The notes under the pieces are model-generated. The model was not told the origin of the DNA and did no database searches. It was given only the letters and a program-made list of their open reading frames with translations. From NCBI GenBank assembly GCA_016212095.1, contig JACRHH010000010.1, positions 62,001 through 126,000 of the forward strand: 64,000 nt of DNA, in the 5' to 3' direction. This document shows, piece after piece, positions 8,466-16,975 of this stretch (positions are counted from its first letter, which is position 1; each line of letters begins with the position of its first letter). The DNA comes from Nitrospirota bacterium. Lineage in GTDB: Bacteria > Nitrospirota > Thermodesulfovibrionia > SZUA-242. The position numbers and the translations under genes were made by a program.

Positions 8466-9352
8466 GCTGAACGCAACATAACCATGTACAGTCTCATATA
8501 CAATAGCTTGAGAAATGTTGATGCAGGCACCTTCATCATCGGTATAGATGCCACAATCCGCCTGGCGTCTTGGTAGTTCTTCAAATGGAAGTTCGAGCTT
8601 CCCAACGCATATCTATACCATACCGGCAAAGCCGCAGCTTCCGTTTCGCTATCTAAATGCAGCTCTGCTATCGCGGCCAAGCTGCTGATTTTTTTTCCAG
8701 ACGAACTAGTGTTATCGCCAGCACTCCAATAATATCCATATGTACCCTGCAATCGGCAGAATCTCTCTGTCACTTGCGCAAGCCGCAGCCAGCACTCGAA
8801 ATCTTCACATGTAACCAAATCCGGACGTTCCGACAATCCGCCAAGCTCTATTATCAGCGCACGATTCACGACTACACTGGATGTTGCTATTGCGTTACCA
8901 CGCATTTTCAAGTCTCTGTATGCGGGGGAGCGAACTTGCCACGTCTGAACCCTTCGACGCAAATAATCCATCCACCCATTCGTGATCAGAGCCAGATCGT
9001 GATAAACAATATCATTCCCTTCGCTCAGTGCGTTCAACGAGACTTCCAATTTTACCGGTGTCCACCAGTCGTCTGAATCCAGAAAAGCAACCCACTTACC
9101 GCAGGCCTCATTAATGCCCAAATTCCGTGAAGCCGCAATAATTCCGTTATTATGAATTTTCAGTAATCTAATGCGCGGATCGTTAAAACCCATCACCACA
9201 TCGTCGGTGTCGTCATTGGAGTGATTATCAACAACCAAGACTTCCCATTCCACTATTGTCTGCTCCAGCACAGATTGCAAGGCTCGACGCAGCAATAAGG
9301 CGCGATTATATGTTGGAATAACAATCGATATGAGCGGCTCCGATCCGGCCAT
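8462..9352 (-). CDS. Glycosyltransferase family 2
   Basis: 296-residue GT-A enzyme. The N-terminus ISIVIPTYNRALLLRRAL and the metal-binding DSDDWW motif are those of inverting family 2 glycosyltransferases, followed by a CEDFECWLRL segment typical of the acceptor side. It should add one sugar residue to the undecaprenyl-linked repeat unit in the cytoplasm. It overlaps the polymerase-like gene by 4 nt and shares one base with the SDR gene upstream, so all three are translated as a coupled set. Donor specificity is not predictable. Confidence 0.82.
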   Translation of the reverse strand: MAGSEPLISIVIPTYNRALLLRRALQSVLEQTIVEWEVLVVDNHSNDDTDDVVMGFNDPRIRLLKIHNNGIIAASRNLGINEACGKWVAFLDSDDWWTPVKLEVSLNALSEGNDIVYHDLALITNGWMDYLRRRVQTWQVRSPAYRDLKMRGNAIATSSVVVNRALIIELGGLSERPDLVTCEDFECWLRLAQVTERFCRLQGTYGYYWSAGDNTSSSGKKISSLAAIAELHLDSETEAAALPVWYRYALGSSNFHLKNYQDARRIVASIPMMKVPASTFLKLLYMRLYMVMLRSA

Positions 9353-10305
9353 CAGGCATCTCCAAAGGCTTGTTTGCAGAGCTTAAGCGTCATATCTATC
9401 TCATCACATAGGTCTCCAACAAGAGAAAAACCTGTCTGCTTAAGTTTGTCTATTTTGTAATGCAACTCAGCAGAGTTGATCCCACCTGGTCGCGGTTCCG
9501 GTCGCTCAAGTTTCGGCCTATAGCCGAGCGTTGCGTGGCAACGGTCGGCTATTTTGTTCGCCATATCCCACACGGTTATTGATGAGTCGCCACCGACATT
9601 GAACACTCCGTTACCAACTGACTGCATCGGAAGATCTAACAGATGTGCCACAGCATTGCCCACATCCCGTAGTGTGATGAAATCACGCTGCTGCAAACCG
9701 TCGGTGCGCAGGATTATGCGTCGCGTTGTCACGGCTTGACGGCAGAGATCATTAGCTAATAGTGTCCAGCGATCAACTGCAGGGTGTGTAGGCATTCCGA
9801 ATCCATTCGACAGACGCACCACAACTCCTCTGACTCTTTCCTGATCATGCGCCGCCAAAACGTAATCTTCCGCTCCCTTGTGAGAAATTGCATAAGGATG
9901 AATGGGTCGCGGTAAAGTCAGTTCGGTGATCTCACCCGCCAAAGGCGCACCGTAGACATGCGCAGTCGAGAAATAAATGAAACGCTCAACACCTTCATCA
10001 ATTGCTGCTCGTAAAACATTCAGAGTCCCCAGAGTGTTGACCAAGACTGACTTGCCGGGGTTGGCAACGCACTCGTTTTCATTCATCGCAGCCAAGTGTA
10101 TCACTGCACGGACATCGCGCATGGCTGCCGATAGCGAAGCTGGTTCCAGCACATCCATTGCCACAGTTTCTGCATCAGGAAGCCAAGCGGGTGCTACTTG
10201 CGCCTTACGGCTGCCCAGTCGCACAATGTAACTCGGCTCATGCGCCAATTTGACCGCAACCCTCCCGCCCAAATATCCAAAGCCACCTGTGATCAGTACT
10301 CGCAT
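9352..10305 (-). CDS. NAD-dependent epimerase/dehydratase with altered active site
   Basis: 317-residue extended SDR with an intact Rossmann motif (TGGFGYLGG) and a C-terminal PGGINSAELHYK segment. The usual YxxxK appears as HPYAISHKG: the residue four after the Tyr is His, and the Lys is one position later. The catalytic register is therefore shifted or the Lys replaced, which is unusual for an active dehydrogenase. It lies next to rfbF, rfbG, the 3,5-epimerase-like gene and a C-methyltransferase, so it probably reduces or epimerises the CDP-4-keto-deoxyhexose made by that set. The start ATG lies 9 nt downstream of the rfbF end. Confidence 0.78.
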   Translation of the reverse strand: MRVLITGGFGYLGGRVAVKLAHEPSYIVRLGSRKAQVAPAWLPDAETVAMDVLEPASLSAAMRDVRAVIHLAAMNENECVANPGKSVLVNTLGTLNVLRAAIDEGVERFIYFSTAHVYGAPLAGEITELTLPRPIHPYAISHKGAEDYVLAAHDQERVRGVVVRLSNGFGMPTHPAVDRWTLLANDLCRQAVTTRRIILRTDGLQQRDFITLRDVGNAVAHLLDLPMQSVGNGVFNVGGDSSITVWDMANKIADRCHATLGYRPKLERPEPRPGGINSAELHYKIDKLKQTGFSLVGDLCDEIDMTLKLCKQAFGDA

Positions 10306-10314
10306 CGGATTAAG

Positions 10315-11076
10315 CTACAGCACCCACGGGGCACCTTTCTCCCACAGAGATACAAGCAATTCATGGTCGCGCTTGGTGTCCATGCAATGCCAGAAACCAT
10401 CGTGGCGAAAAGCCATCAACTCGCCTGCACTTGACGCCTGTGCCAAAGGCTCTCGCTCCAACATTGTGCTATCACCGGCAATCATGTCAAAAAATCCGGG
10501 TTCGACCACAAAGAATCCGCCATTAATCCAACCCTCATGCAACTGCGGCTTTTCCTTAAAACTAGCGACGCGCGCATCATCCAATTCCAACTCGCCAAAA
10601 CGGGCAGATGGACGAACAGCGGTGACTGTAACCATTTTGCCGTGACTACGATGAAAAGCCAGCAGCGCATCCAGATCAATATCAGCCAAGCCATCACCGT
10701 AGGTCAGCATGCAAGTTTCATTGCCAATAAATGACTGCATGCGCTTGACGCGCCCTCCGGTCATGGATGAATCACCCGTGTTAACAAGGGTTACACGCCA
10801 GTCCACAGGATCCACCTGATATGGTGTGACGCTGCCAGACGCAAGATCAACAGTAAAATCGGCGTTGAGCGCACGGTAATTAAGAAAATACTCCTTGATT
10901 ACCGATGCCTTGTAACCCAATGCGACATAAAAATCCTTGTGTCCGAAATACGCATAGGTCTGCATAATGTGCCAGAGAATCGGCTTGCCACCAATATGCA
11001 CCATCGGTTTTGGAATAACGTCGGTGTATTCGGCCAAACGCGTGCCGAAGCCACCAGCGAGAAGAATAACTTTCAC
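10315..11076 (-). CDS. rfbF: Glucose-1-phosphate cytidylyltransferase
   Basis: 253 residues with LAGGFGTRLAEYTDVIPKPM and IGGKPILWHIMQTY, closely matching RfbF. It forms CDP-glucose from CTP and glucose-1-phosphate. A CDP-glucose 4,6-dehydratase gene and a cupin epimerase gene lie immediately upstream in the same orientation, so the CDP-4-keto-6-deoxyglucose route is complete here. The ATG at 11076 lies 51 nt after the end of the upstream gene, with AGGAGG visible in the leader. A second, fossil rfbF start is present at 32.3 kb. Confidence 0.92.
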   Translation of the reverse strand: MKVILLAGGFGTRLAEYTDVIPKPMVHIGGKPILWHIMQTYAYFGHKDFYVALGYKASVIKEYFLNYRALNADFTVDLASGSVTPYQVDPVDWRVTLVNTGDSSMTGGRVKRMQSFIGNETCMLTYGDGLADIDLDALLAFHRSHGKMVTVTAVRPSARFGELELDDARVASFKEKPQLHEGWINGGFFVVEPGFFDMIAGDSTMLEREPLAQASSAGELMAFRHDGFWHCMDTKRDHELLVSLWEKGAPWVL

Positions 11077-11127
11077 AACCTAACCTCCTATTCAGAAATT
11101 GTTTCTGGCATTAACTCGGAAGGCGAT

Positions 11128-11577
11128 TCAACGATGCTTTAATCCCCAGTCATATGGAATACTGACATCAAAAGCTGGCCGTCGCTCAAGCTCATCGGGG
11201 TGATGCGGCATTGTCGCACAATTAGCTACAATAGCAGTCTTGGTGCCAACACTTTTGAAACCATTCCAAATCAGGGGGGGCACTGTCACTAAAATATAAT
11301 TTTCCGGTGAAATAAAGAATTCCTGAAGTTCACCACGCGTTGGGCTTTCGTGGCGATCATCATACAACACAAACTTAATCTCGCCATAAATCACTGCATA
11401 ATTAAGAGTCATCTCCTTATGCAAATGCCAAGCCTTTACAACACCGGGGTGAGTGCATGAAAAGTAAATCTCGCCAAATCTCGAAAAGACAGCCGAATCT
11501 TCACGTAACATGTGCATGACCTTGCCACGCTCATCAAATATTTGACGCAGCGGCGTCAGAATCACACCATCAATCAT
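11128..11577 (-). CDS. dTDP-4-dehydrorhamnose 3,5-epimerase-like protein
   Basis: 149-residue single-domain cupin of the RmlC superfamily: KAWHLHKEMT supplies the conserved His region, followed by a YAVIYGEIKFVLYDD strand pair. RmlC-like enzymes invert C3 and/or C5 of 4-keto-6-deoxy nucleotide sugars. It is shorter than typical RmlC (about 180 residues), resembling the compact epimerases found beside CDP- and dTDP-sugar C-methyltransferases. It overlaps rfbG by 4 nt, so the substrate is most likely the CDP-4-keto-6-deoxy sugar. Single versus double epimerisation cannot be decided. Confidence 0.82.
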   Translation of the reverse strand: MIDGVILTPLRQIFDERGKVMHMLREDSAVFSRFGEIYFSCTHPGVVKAWHLHKEMTLNYAVIYGEIKFVLYDDRHESPTRGELQEFFISPENYILVTVPPLIWNGFKSVGTKTAIVANCATMPHHPDELERRPAFDVSIPYDWGLKHR

Positions 11578-12647
11578 AGTAACTCCGGGAAATAATCATG
11601 AATTTGTGATCGTGTAATAGCCTCTGCATTACCACCATCCATAACTGTCTTGTACCAAAGAGCTGTTGCCTCCAGTGTTTTATCAACATGCCAACGAGGA
11701 TGCCAGCCCAGCAATTGATGCGCTTTATCACAATTCAACTGAAGTAATCGCGCTTCATGCACCTGTGTCTGAGATTCAACGACCTCAACACGTCCTCTTC
11801 CAATGTAACTGACGATGGCTTCGGCGACATTTTTTACGGTTCTAACCTCACTGGTTGAAGGACCAAAGTTCCAAGCTCCTCCCCATTGTTTCGGATTTTC
11901 ATACAAACGAGCTGCCAATAACAGGTAACCCGAAAGCGGCTCTAGCACATGCTGCCAAGGGCGAGTAGCATATGGGTTGCGCAACCGGACAGGCTCCCCC
12001 GCTTCAATTGCACGAATACAGTCGGGAATGATACGATCAACAGCCCAATCACCTCCACCAATAACATTTCCAGCCCTCGTACTTGCAGCGCCTAACAAAG
12101 GACGCTGGTCAAAAAAAGAGCGCGCATATGAAGAAAATGCAATCTCAGCAGCGGCTTTGGATGCGCTGTAAGGATCACGGCCTCCCAGTTGATCGTTCTC
12201 CCTATACCCCCAAATCCATTCTACATTCTCATAGCATTTATCCGAAGTGATATAAACCAAAGAACGCACAGACTCACATTTGCGCACAGCATCCAATAGA
12301 TTAACGGAGCCAACAACATTAGTTGAGAAGGTAGTAACAGCGTCCTCATAGGACGCCCGAACAAGTGCCTGGGCTGCAAGATGAAACACATAATCGGGCT
12401 GAAATTCATGTAAAATGGTGGAGATGAGTGATGCGTCACGAATGTCTCCAGCCACATTCTGTATTTTTCCACCGAGTTCAAGCAAATCAAAGTGATTAAC
12501 CTCGGTTGATGGTGGCAAGGCAAATCCCATCACTTCAGCACCTGCCTCATGCAACAGGAATGCGAGCCAAGATCCCTTGAAGCCTGTGTGACCGGTGACA
12601 AGTATTTTCTTGCCGGAAAAAGAGTCAACTAGCGAATATGGTTGCAT
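11574..12647 (-). CDS. rfbG: CDP-glucose 4,6-dehydratase
   Basis: About 357 residues from MQPYSLVDSF, with Rossmann motif VTGHTGFKGSWLA and catalytic DPYSASKAAAE; this is a close match to RfbG. The reaction converts CDP-glucose to CDP-4-keto-6-deoxyglucose. The ATG at 12647 has GGGAGG three bases upstream. An in-frame ATG at 12671 is possible but would add eight residues beyond the usual length. The 3' end overlaps the 3,5-epimerase-like gene by 4 nt. No CDP-4-keto-6-deoxyglucose-3-dehydrase (E1) is present, so the 3-deoxy branch (abequose, tyvelose, yersiniose) is not supported. The neighbouring C-methyltransferase suggests a branched sugar instead. Confidence 0.92.
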   Translation of the reverse strand: MQPYSLVDSFSGKKILVTGHTGFKGSWLAFLLHEAGAEVMGFALPPSTEVNHFDLLELGGKIQNVAGDIRDASLISTILHEFQPDYVFHLAAQALVRASYEDAVTTFSTNVVGSVNLLDAVRKCESVRSLVYITSDKCYENVEWIWGYRENDQLGGRDPYSASKAAAEIAFSSYARSFFDQRPLLGAASTRAGNVIGGGDWAVDRIIPDCIRAIEAGEPVRLRNPYATRPWQHVLEPLSGYLLLAARLYENPKQWGGAWNFGPSTSEVRTVKNVAEAIVSYIGRGRVEVVESQTQVHEARLLQLNCDKAHQLLGWHPRWHVDKTLEATALWYKTVMDGGNAEAITRSQIHDYFPELL

Positions 12648-12815
12648 AGGCCTCCCGTGTTGTCCTGACATCTAACCGTTAATTGCGCAATCCACTACTA
12701 CGAACCAACAACTGTCTCCGTGGATATGCACCCAACGCCGTCTGCTTGCACCCACTTATGATTTATGGGGGAAATTATTCCGTCGCAAAACCCTGTCACT
12801 TCATTCTTCTCCTGC

Positions 12816-14069
12816 TTAAATCAAATTATCCTGTGACAGATGATTACCCTGTTTTAATGCCAGACGGATAAGCTCCACATAAGTATCATATTTTAAATCG
12901 GCATTCAACGATTTCATGACATGCGCTGAAATAAACCGATACACATGGTTAATTCGTTGATCTAAAGGCAATGATGAATGAGGATATTCCGCATAAATCA
13001 TTTCACCAAAAGCATAGCGCAGATCACTATCATCGCAATTCTGAACCATTGAAAGCTTGTTACTCAACCAGGTGGAAAACGCCGATTGATAGAGTGGGGA
13101 TACATTATCAATCATTCGACAGGCTCGCAAGCCAATCTCTACATCCAGCCTGTTATCACCCACACCACCAACCGCCCCTTGAAGAAATGCTCCCAACATT
13201 TTGGCAACGGGTTTTGCCTTTGAGTCCCAGTCAGGATCACCACATAGTGTTGCAGAACCGGCAACAATTGTTCCAGGTTCAGAAGAGAAATCTAATTTGA
13301 ACATTTTGGATTGGGCTACCACTTCAATGATCCTTTGGCGACGGATTCCGTTTCGAACCAACTGGATGTGACATGGAATATCACCCAGCACAAGATCAAT
13401 CTCTAGATATGCTCCGCCCCTCAGCAATTCAAGCTTTTCACATCTTTGGTCTTGGCTGCTCGTAAGAGTGCTAAGAATGGACATGACATGTGGCAACCAA
13501 TCTGCAAAGATCGTCAGTCCTGGATCATAGCTTTTCGCCTCCCCATATCGGCTTTCAGCGCGCGGATCCATCCAAAACACATTTATATGTTGGACACGAC
13601 CTTCGTCAGTAACAAGTCTCGATAATGTTTGAATATATCTGGCGAAGAGAAACACATGGGCTGCAGCAAAATACGTCTTCTGACTGCGAGCCAAATCCGC
13701 AAGACGTTTCGTGGCGGAATAACTCAACGCTAGCGGCTTTTCAACCAAAACCGGGATACCTGCTGTAATTGCCCATTCGATGGACTTTTCGTGATCGCGT
13801 GCAGCATTGACCACTATCGCAGCATTTGATGTTCCCAAAGGAAAAACCGGCAAGCCCGATGACACAAAAACACGCTGCTCCAGTCCACGCTCAAGAATCC
13901 ATGACGACATCGCTTTTGCATTATGTGGAGAATGCACCGATATCCTGACGGATGAAGGGACAACACCGCAAAGCACCTCTGTAAGTACTCGGGCCCAACG
14001 GCCACCGCCGATTACTGCAATATTATCCGGGCATGATCCTAACTTATCGTTATTAGCAATTAATACCAT
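12816..14069 (-). CDS. Gfo/Idh/MocA family oxidoreductase
   Basis: 417 residues with an N-terminal NAD(P) fold (NIAVIGGGRWARVLTEVL) and the family signature LVEKPLALS, where the Lys is the usual catalytic residue. The second domain (roughly residues 130-330) is the alpha/beta substrate domain. A further 80-residue tail follows, so it is somewhat longer than the typical 340-residue enzyme. It may reduce or oxidise a keto sugar in the CDP-hexose branch or act on another precursor. No feature was recognised in the 168-nt stretch between its stop and rfbG. Confidence 0.75.
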   Translation of the reverse strand: MVLIANNDKLGSCPDNIAVIGGGRWARVLTEVLCGVVPSSVRISVHSPHNAKAMSSWILERGLEQRVFVSSGLPVFPLGTSNAAIVVNAARDHEKSIEWAITAGIPVLVEKPLALSYSATKRLADLARSQKTYFAAAHVFLFARYIQTLSRLVTDEGRVQHINVFWMDPRAESRYGEAKSYDPGLTIFADWLPHVMSILSTLTSSQDQRCEKLELLRGGAYLEIDLVLGDIPCHIQLVRNGIRRQRIIEVVAQSKMFKLDFSSEPGTIVAGSATLCGDPDWDSKAKPVAKMLGAFLQGAVGGVGDNRLDVEIGLRACRMIDNVSPLYQSAFSTWLSNKLSMVQNCDDSDLRYAFGEMIYAEYPHSSLPLDQRINHVYRFISAHVMKSLNADLKYDTYVELIRLALKQGNHLSQDNLI

Positions 14070-14131
14070 CGTTAGCTATTTAAACGGCAGTCAAAATACG
14101 CGTTGCTTAATGCTCAGACCCAGTCCACCGA

Positions 14132-15385
14132 CTATGCAAAATCGTCAACACTTAATATGTCGATAATAGGGCCAGTGTAGCCATGTGCTGATAAATAATT
14201 ATGAATCTCAAGAGGAATATGCCAAGCCAGATTTAACAGGGGCAACGTCAAATCAGGTGAGGAAAACAAATCATCATCAGAGCAAATTGGAATCCGAGTG
14301 CCAGGCAAGTAATGCCCTATTTTCAGTGAACCGGGTTTTTCATAAACCGCAGATATCGTATCCTCATTCAATCCTAGAAGCTTGACGAGAATGGCAGCTC
14401 GTCCCGGAAACGCCTTGGCTCGCAGCTTGCCATATTTCCGAACTTGATCAAGCAGGAATGGCGTTTTTGTTTCGCGCCATCTCTCAACATTCTTCCATAA
14501 TGAAGCAAAGTTTCCCATAAACTTACGTTCCCGAACTCGCAGTTCCTCAATATCTATAGCGCAACTATTGCTGGCATTTGATACATTCCCCAAAAATACA
14601 CGAATGTTTCCGCCGTAACGGGAAGGAAATTCTACGTCGAGCAACTGCACGTCGAGAGAGAGCGCCATATGTACAAACGAAGAGTAACTGTACGTTCTCG
14701 GGTGCTCATGGTAGAAGGTATCAAACTGATTACCATCAAGCACTGATCCCAGATAATGGTTTTCAATCACAATCACAGTATTTTTGGCCATCAATTGCTT
14801 AAGCGAGTTAAGCACATCGTGAAGATTTTCAATGTGCGCAAATACATTTGTGAAAGTAATGAAATCTGGTTTGCCATGTGAAGCAACAACGGCATCAGCA
14901 ATTTCATCAGAAAGAAAGGCGTTGAATGTAATGTGTCCTTTCCCCTTTGCATCGAGAAATGCACCTGTTGGCTCGATTCCTATAGTTTCGGCACCCTTTG
15001 CCCGAAAGAAGTCCAGCAAGCTGCCATCGTTGCATCCGACATCAAGAATCTTCTTGCCCGACAAATCGCCAAATTTCTCGGCGCATGACTCGACCAACCC
15101 GGCCATCCCGCTAAGCACGTCAGACGTAAAGCGTGATCGGTAATGGTAAGATGTCGGAAACAAGTCATGTTTAGGCACCTGAAATCGTTGATGGGCAGTT
15201 AGGCATTTCTCACAAAACAATATTTCAACAGGATACTCCCGGCAAACGCGGGGATCGCCAACAGGAACAAGATCGTCGCACATGGGATGCATGCCCAAGT
15301 CAAGCACTGAGGCAAGTGACTCATTACCGCACACCTCGCATGAATCCATCTGATTAAGTCCGTTGACCACTGATTGCACCTTCAC
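14132..15385 (-). CDS. Sugar C-methyltransferase (TylC3-like)
   Basis: 417-residue SAM-dependent methyltransferase with three regions. An N-terminal zinc knuckle has the pairs CEVCG and FCEKC; the central Rossmann domain has the SAM loop ILDVGCNDGSLLDFF; the C-terminal domain carries PSRYGGNIRVFLG. This architecture is that of NDP-4-keto-hexose C3-methyltransferases such as TylC3, which make branched deoxysugars. With rfbF, rfbG and the cupin epimerase nearby, the substrate is probably a CDP-4-keto-6-deoxyhexose. The product would be a 3-C-methyl sugar related to mycarose or virenose (inference). An alternative start at the second Met (residue 13) is possible. Confidence 0.82.
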   Translation of the reverse strand: MKVQSVVNGLNQMDSCEVCGNESLASVLDLGMHPMCDDLVPVGDPRVCREYPVEILFCEKCLTAHQRFQVPKHDLFPTSYHYRSRFTSDVLSGMAGLVESCAEKFGDLSGKKILDVGCNDGSLLDFFRAKGAETIGIEPTGAFLDAKGKGHITFNAFLSDEIADAVVASHGKPDFITFTNVFAHIENLHDVLNSLKQLMAKNTVIVIENHYLGSVLDGNQFDTFYHEHPRTYSYSSFVHMALSLDVQLLDVEFPSRYGGNIRVFLGNVSNASNSCAIDIEELRVRERKFMGNFASLWKNVERWRETKTPFLLDQVRKYGKLRAKAFPGRAAILVKLLGLNEDTISAVYEKPGSLKIGHYLPGTRIPICSDDDLFSSPDLTLPLLNLAWHIPLEIHNYLSAHGYTGPIIDILSVDDFA

Positions 15386-15392
15386 TTACTTA

Positions 15393-16418
15393 CTACCCCC
15401 TTCGAATTATTGTTTTAAGTTTTCGAATCAAATAATATATTACTGAAAAATAGAAATTAGGGAATAAACAGTTGCTAAATATTAGCTTCAGAGGCTTTAC
15501 ATACGCCAAGCCGGAAATGTTTCGATGAATAAACATGTATGCAAGATCTGGGAGGAAATTCCTCAGCGCAAAGTTTTTACATTGTATGTATTTGATAAAC
15601 GGCAGCCCATTTTTTTTATATTCACCCAGAGCCTCCACCAAACGTACACTTCTTACAAAAGGATACATTGGAGCCCATTCCCGAGCACCTGTCAAGCAGA
15701 CATTTAATGGCTTGACATTAAAATATGCCTTTGACGATGAAAAAGCGTGTGCGAATATTTTCACATGCGGAAAAGTATTGTCGAAATGAGAGAACGTGCG
15801 AACATCTTGAATCAGATTCTCATCAAGCACATTTGCATTAAGCTCCCAGTTTTTTTTTCGAAAAACCGACAAAAACATGCCACCCAGAAAATCAAAGGAT
15901 ATTTCCGGGTTAATAAGGCCCCAAAAGCTCATTTCCCCAGCAGAGCCCCAACTAGAAAAAGGAATCATGCTTTTGGGCAAGTTTGCCGTATCAAAAGGAG
16001 ATGGATATTTTTCCAGATACGCAGTACTCAAATGAAATGAGTTGACAAAGAAGAAGTCAACGCTTGGGTGCGCGTCAATTAGATCATACAGTTCAGCAAC
16101 GGCATTAGGCATTAATAAATCATCATCACCGATAAGCCATATGAAATCGCCATCAGCCATGTTAACAACATTAAGGAAATTCCTTGGTATGCCAAGATTG
16201 CTTGAATTCCTCTGATACTTTATATCTATAACTGACTGCGCAGTACGAACCACTTCTTCTGTTTCATCAGTGGAATGATTATCAGATATGCATACCTGAA
16301 ACATGAAATTCGCTTGCGAGTTACACAATACAATCGAATTTATGCAATTCGCTAAATGTGCCGCTCGATTATAGGTCGGGATGCAAATTGAGAGTTTAAT
16401 CACTTCTTTTTGGATCAC
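15393..16418 (-). CDS. Glycosyltransferase family 2
   Basis: 341 residues starting near LSICIPTYNRAAHLANCI, with NSSNLGIPRNFLNVV and the metal-binding motif WLIGDDDLLMP, all typical of GT2 GT-A enzymes. The C-terminal tail is basic (LIRKLKTIIRRG) and may sit on the membrane surface. It overlaps the methyltransferase gene upstream by 4 nt and ends 8 nt before the C-methyltransferase start. It probably adds one residue of the repeat unit; which one is not predictable. Base composition is A+T-rich like its neighbours. Confidence 0.82.
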   Translation of the reverse strand: MIQKEVIKLSICIPTYNRAAHLANCINSIVLCNSQANFMFQVCISDNHSTDETEEVVRTAQSVIDIKYQRNSSNLGIPRNFLNVVNMADGDFIWLIGDDDLLMPNAVAELYDLIDAHPSVDFFFVNSFHLSTAYLEKYPSPFDTANLPKSMIPFSSWGSAGEMSFWGLINPEISFDFLGGMFLSVFRKKNWELNANVLDENLIQDVRTFSHFDNTFPHVKIFAHAFSSSKAYFNVKPLNVCLTGAREWAPMYPFVRSVRLVEALGEYKKNGLPFIKYIQCKNFALRNFLPDLAYMFIHRNISGLAYVKPLKLIFSNCLFPNFYFSVIYYLIRKLKTIIRRG

Positions 16419-16975
16419 ACCGGGATACGAATCTTCGTAAGATAATATGAAATATCATCAAGCGGGAAATAATGACTCAGATAGTGCTCATATCGATGCG
16501 GCCATCTATTTGCAAACTTAACAATGATCCTCTTTACCCAACGACTAGTCAATGTTTCGTTGAAAACAACCCTCTCAACCTTGAATCTTGTTTCGACATA
16601 GTCATATCTCTGACAAATACTATGGCTGGGGTCATAGTACGCAAATGAATCCACGGTAAAAAAATGTTTATGCGTTGGATCAATAAATGCCCATACTGAG
16701 CGAAAGTATGGAACGATAACCTTCACCTGCCCACCCCCAGCACAAATTCGATACACTTCCGCCATTACCCCCAAAGGATCGTCCAGATGCTCCAAAACAT
16801 TATCCAAGTAGATTTCGTCAAATTCGTTATCCTTAAATGGATACGGAAATACGTTTAAATTATGAATCACATCGGCATCATGGCGATCAGAGTAGTCAAC
16901 GCCTATTGCTCCAGGCCGTTTTTTCTTGCCACAACCTAAGTCAAGAATTTTCGATGGTTGGGATAAGGATGTCAC
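16415..16975 (-). CDS. Class I SAM-dependent methyltransferase
   Basis: 186-residue protein with SAM motif ILDLGCGKKKRPGAIGVDYS, acidic motif II (GVDYS) and DEIYLDNVLEHLDDP, characteristic of methyltransferase type 11. It is flanked by coupled overlaps of 4 nt with the LIC12162-type gene upstream and the GT2 gene downstream. In a polysaccharide locus such proteins commonly O-methylate a sugar, sometimes as chain-capping. The acceptor is unknown. Confidence 0.78.
   Translation of the reverse strand: MTSLSQPSKILDLGCGKKKRPGAIGVDYSDRHDADVIHNLNVFPYPFKDNEFDEIYLDNVLEHLDDPLGVMAEVYRICAGGGQVKVIVPYFRSVWAFIDPTHKHFFTVDSFAYYDPSHSICQRYDYVETRFKVERVVFNETLTSRWVKRIIVKFANRWPHRYEHYLSHYFPLDDISYYLTKIRIPV

Noticed and set aside
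12648-12815. Promoter or small gene between rfbG and the Gfo/Idh/MocA gene
   Set aside because: Short frames only, no ribosome site and no convincing -35/-10 pair at proper spacing.
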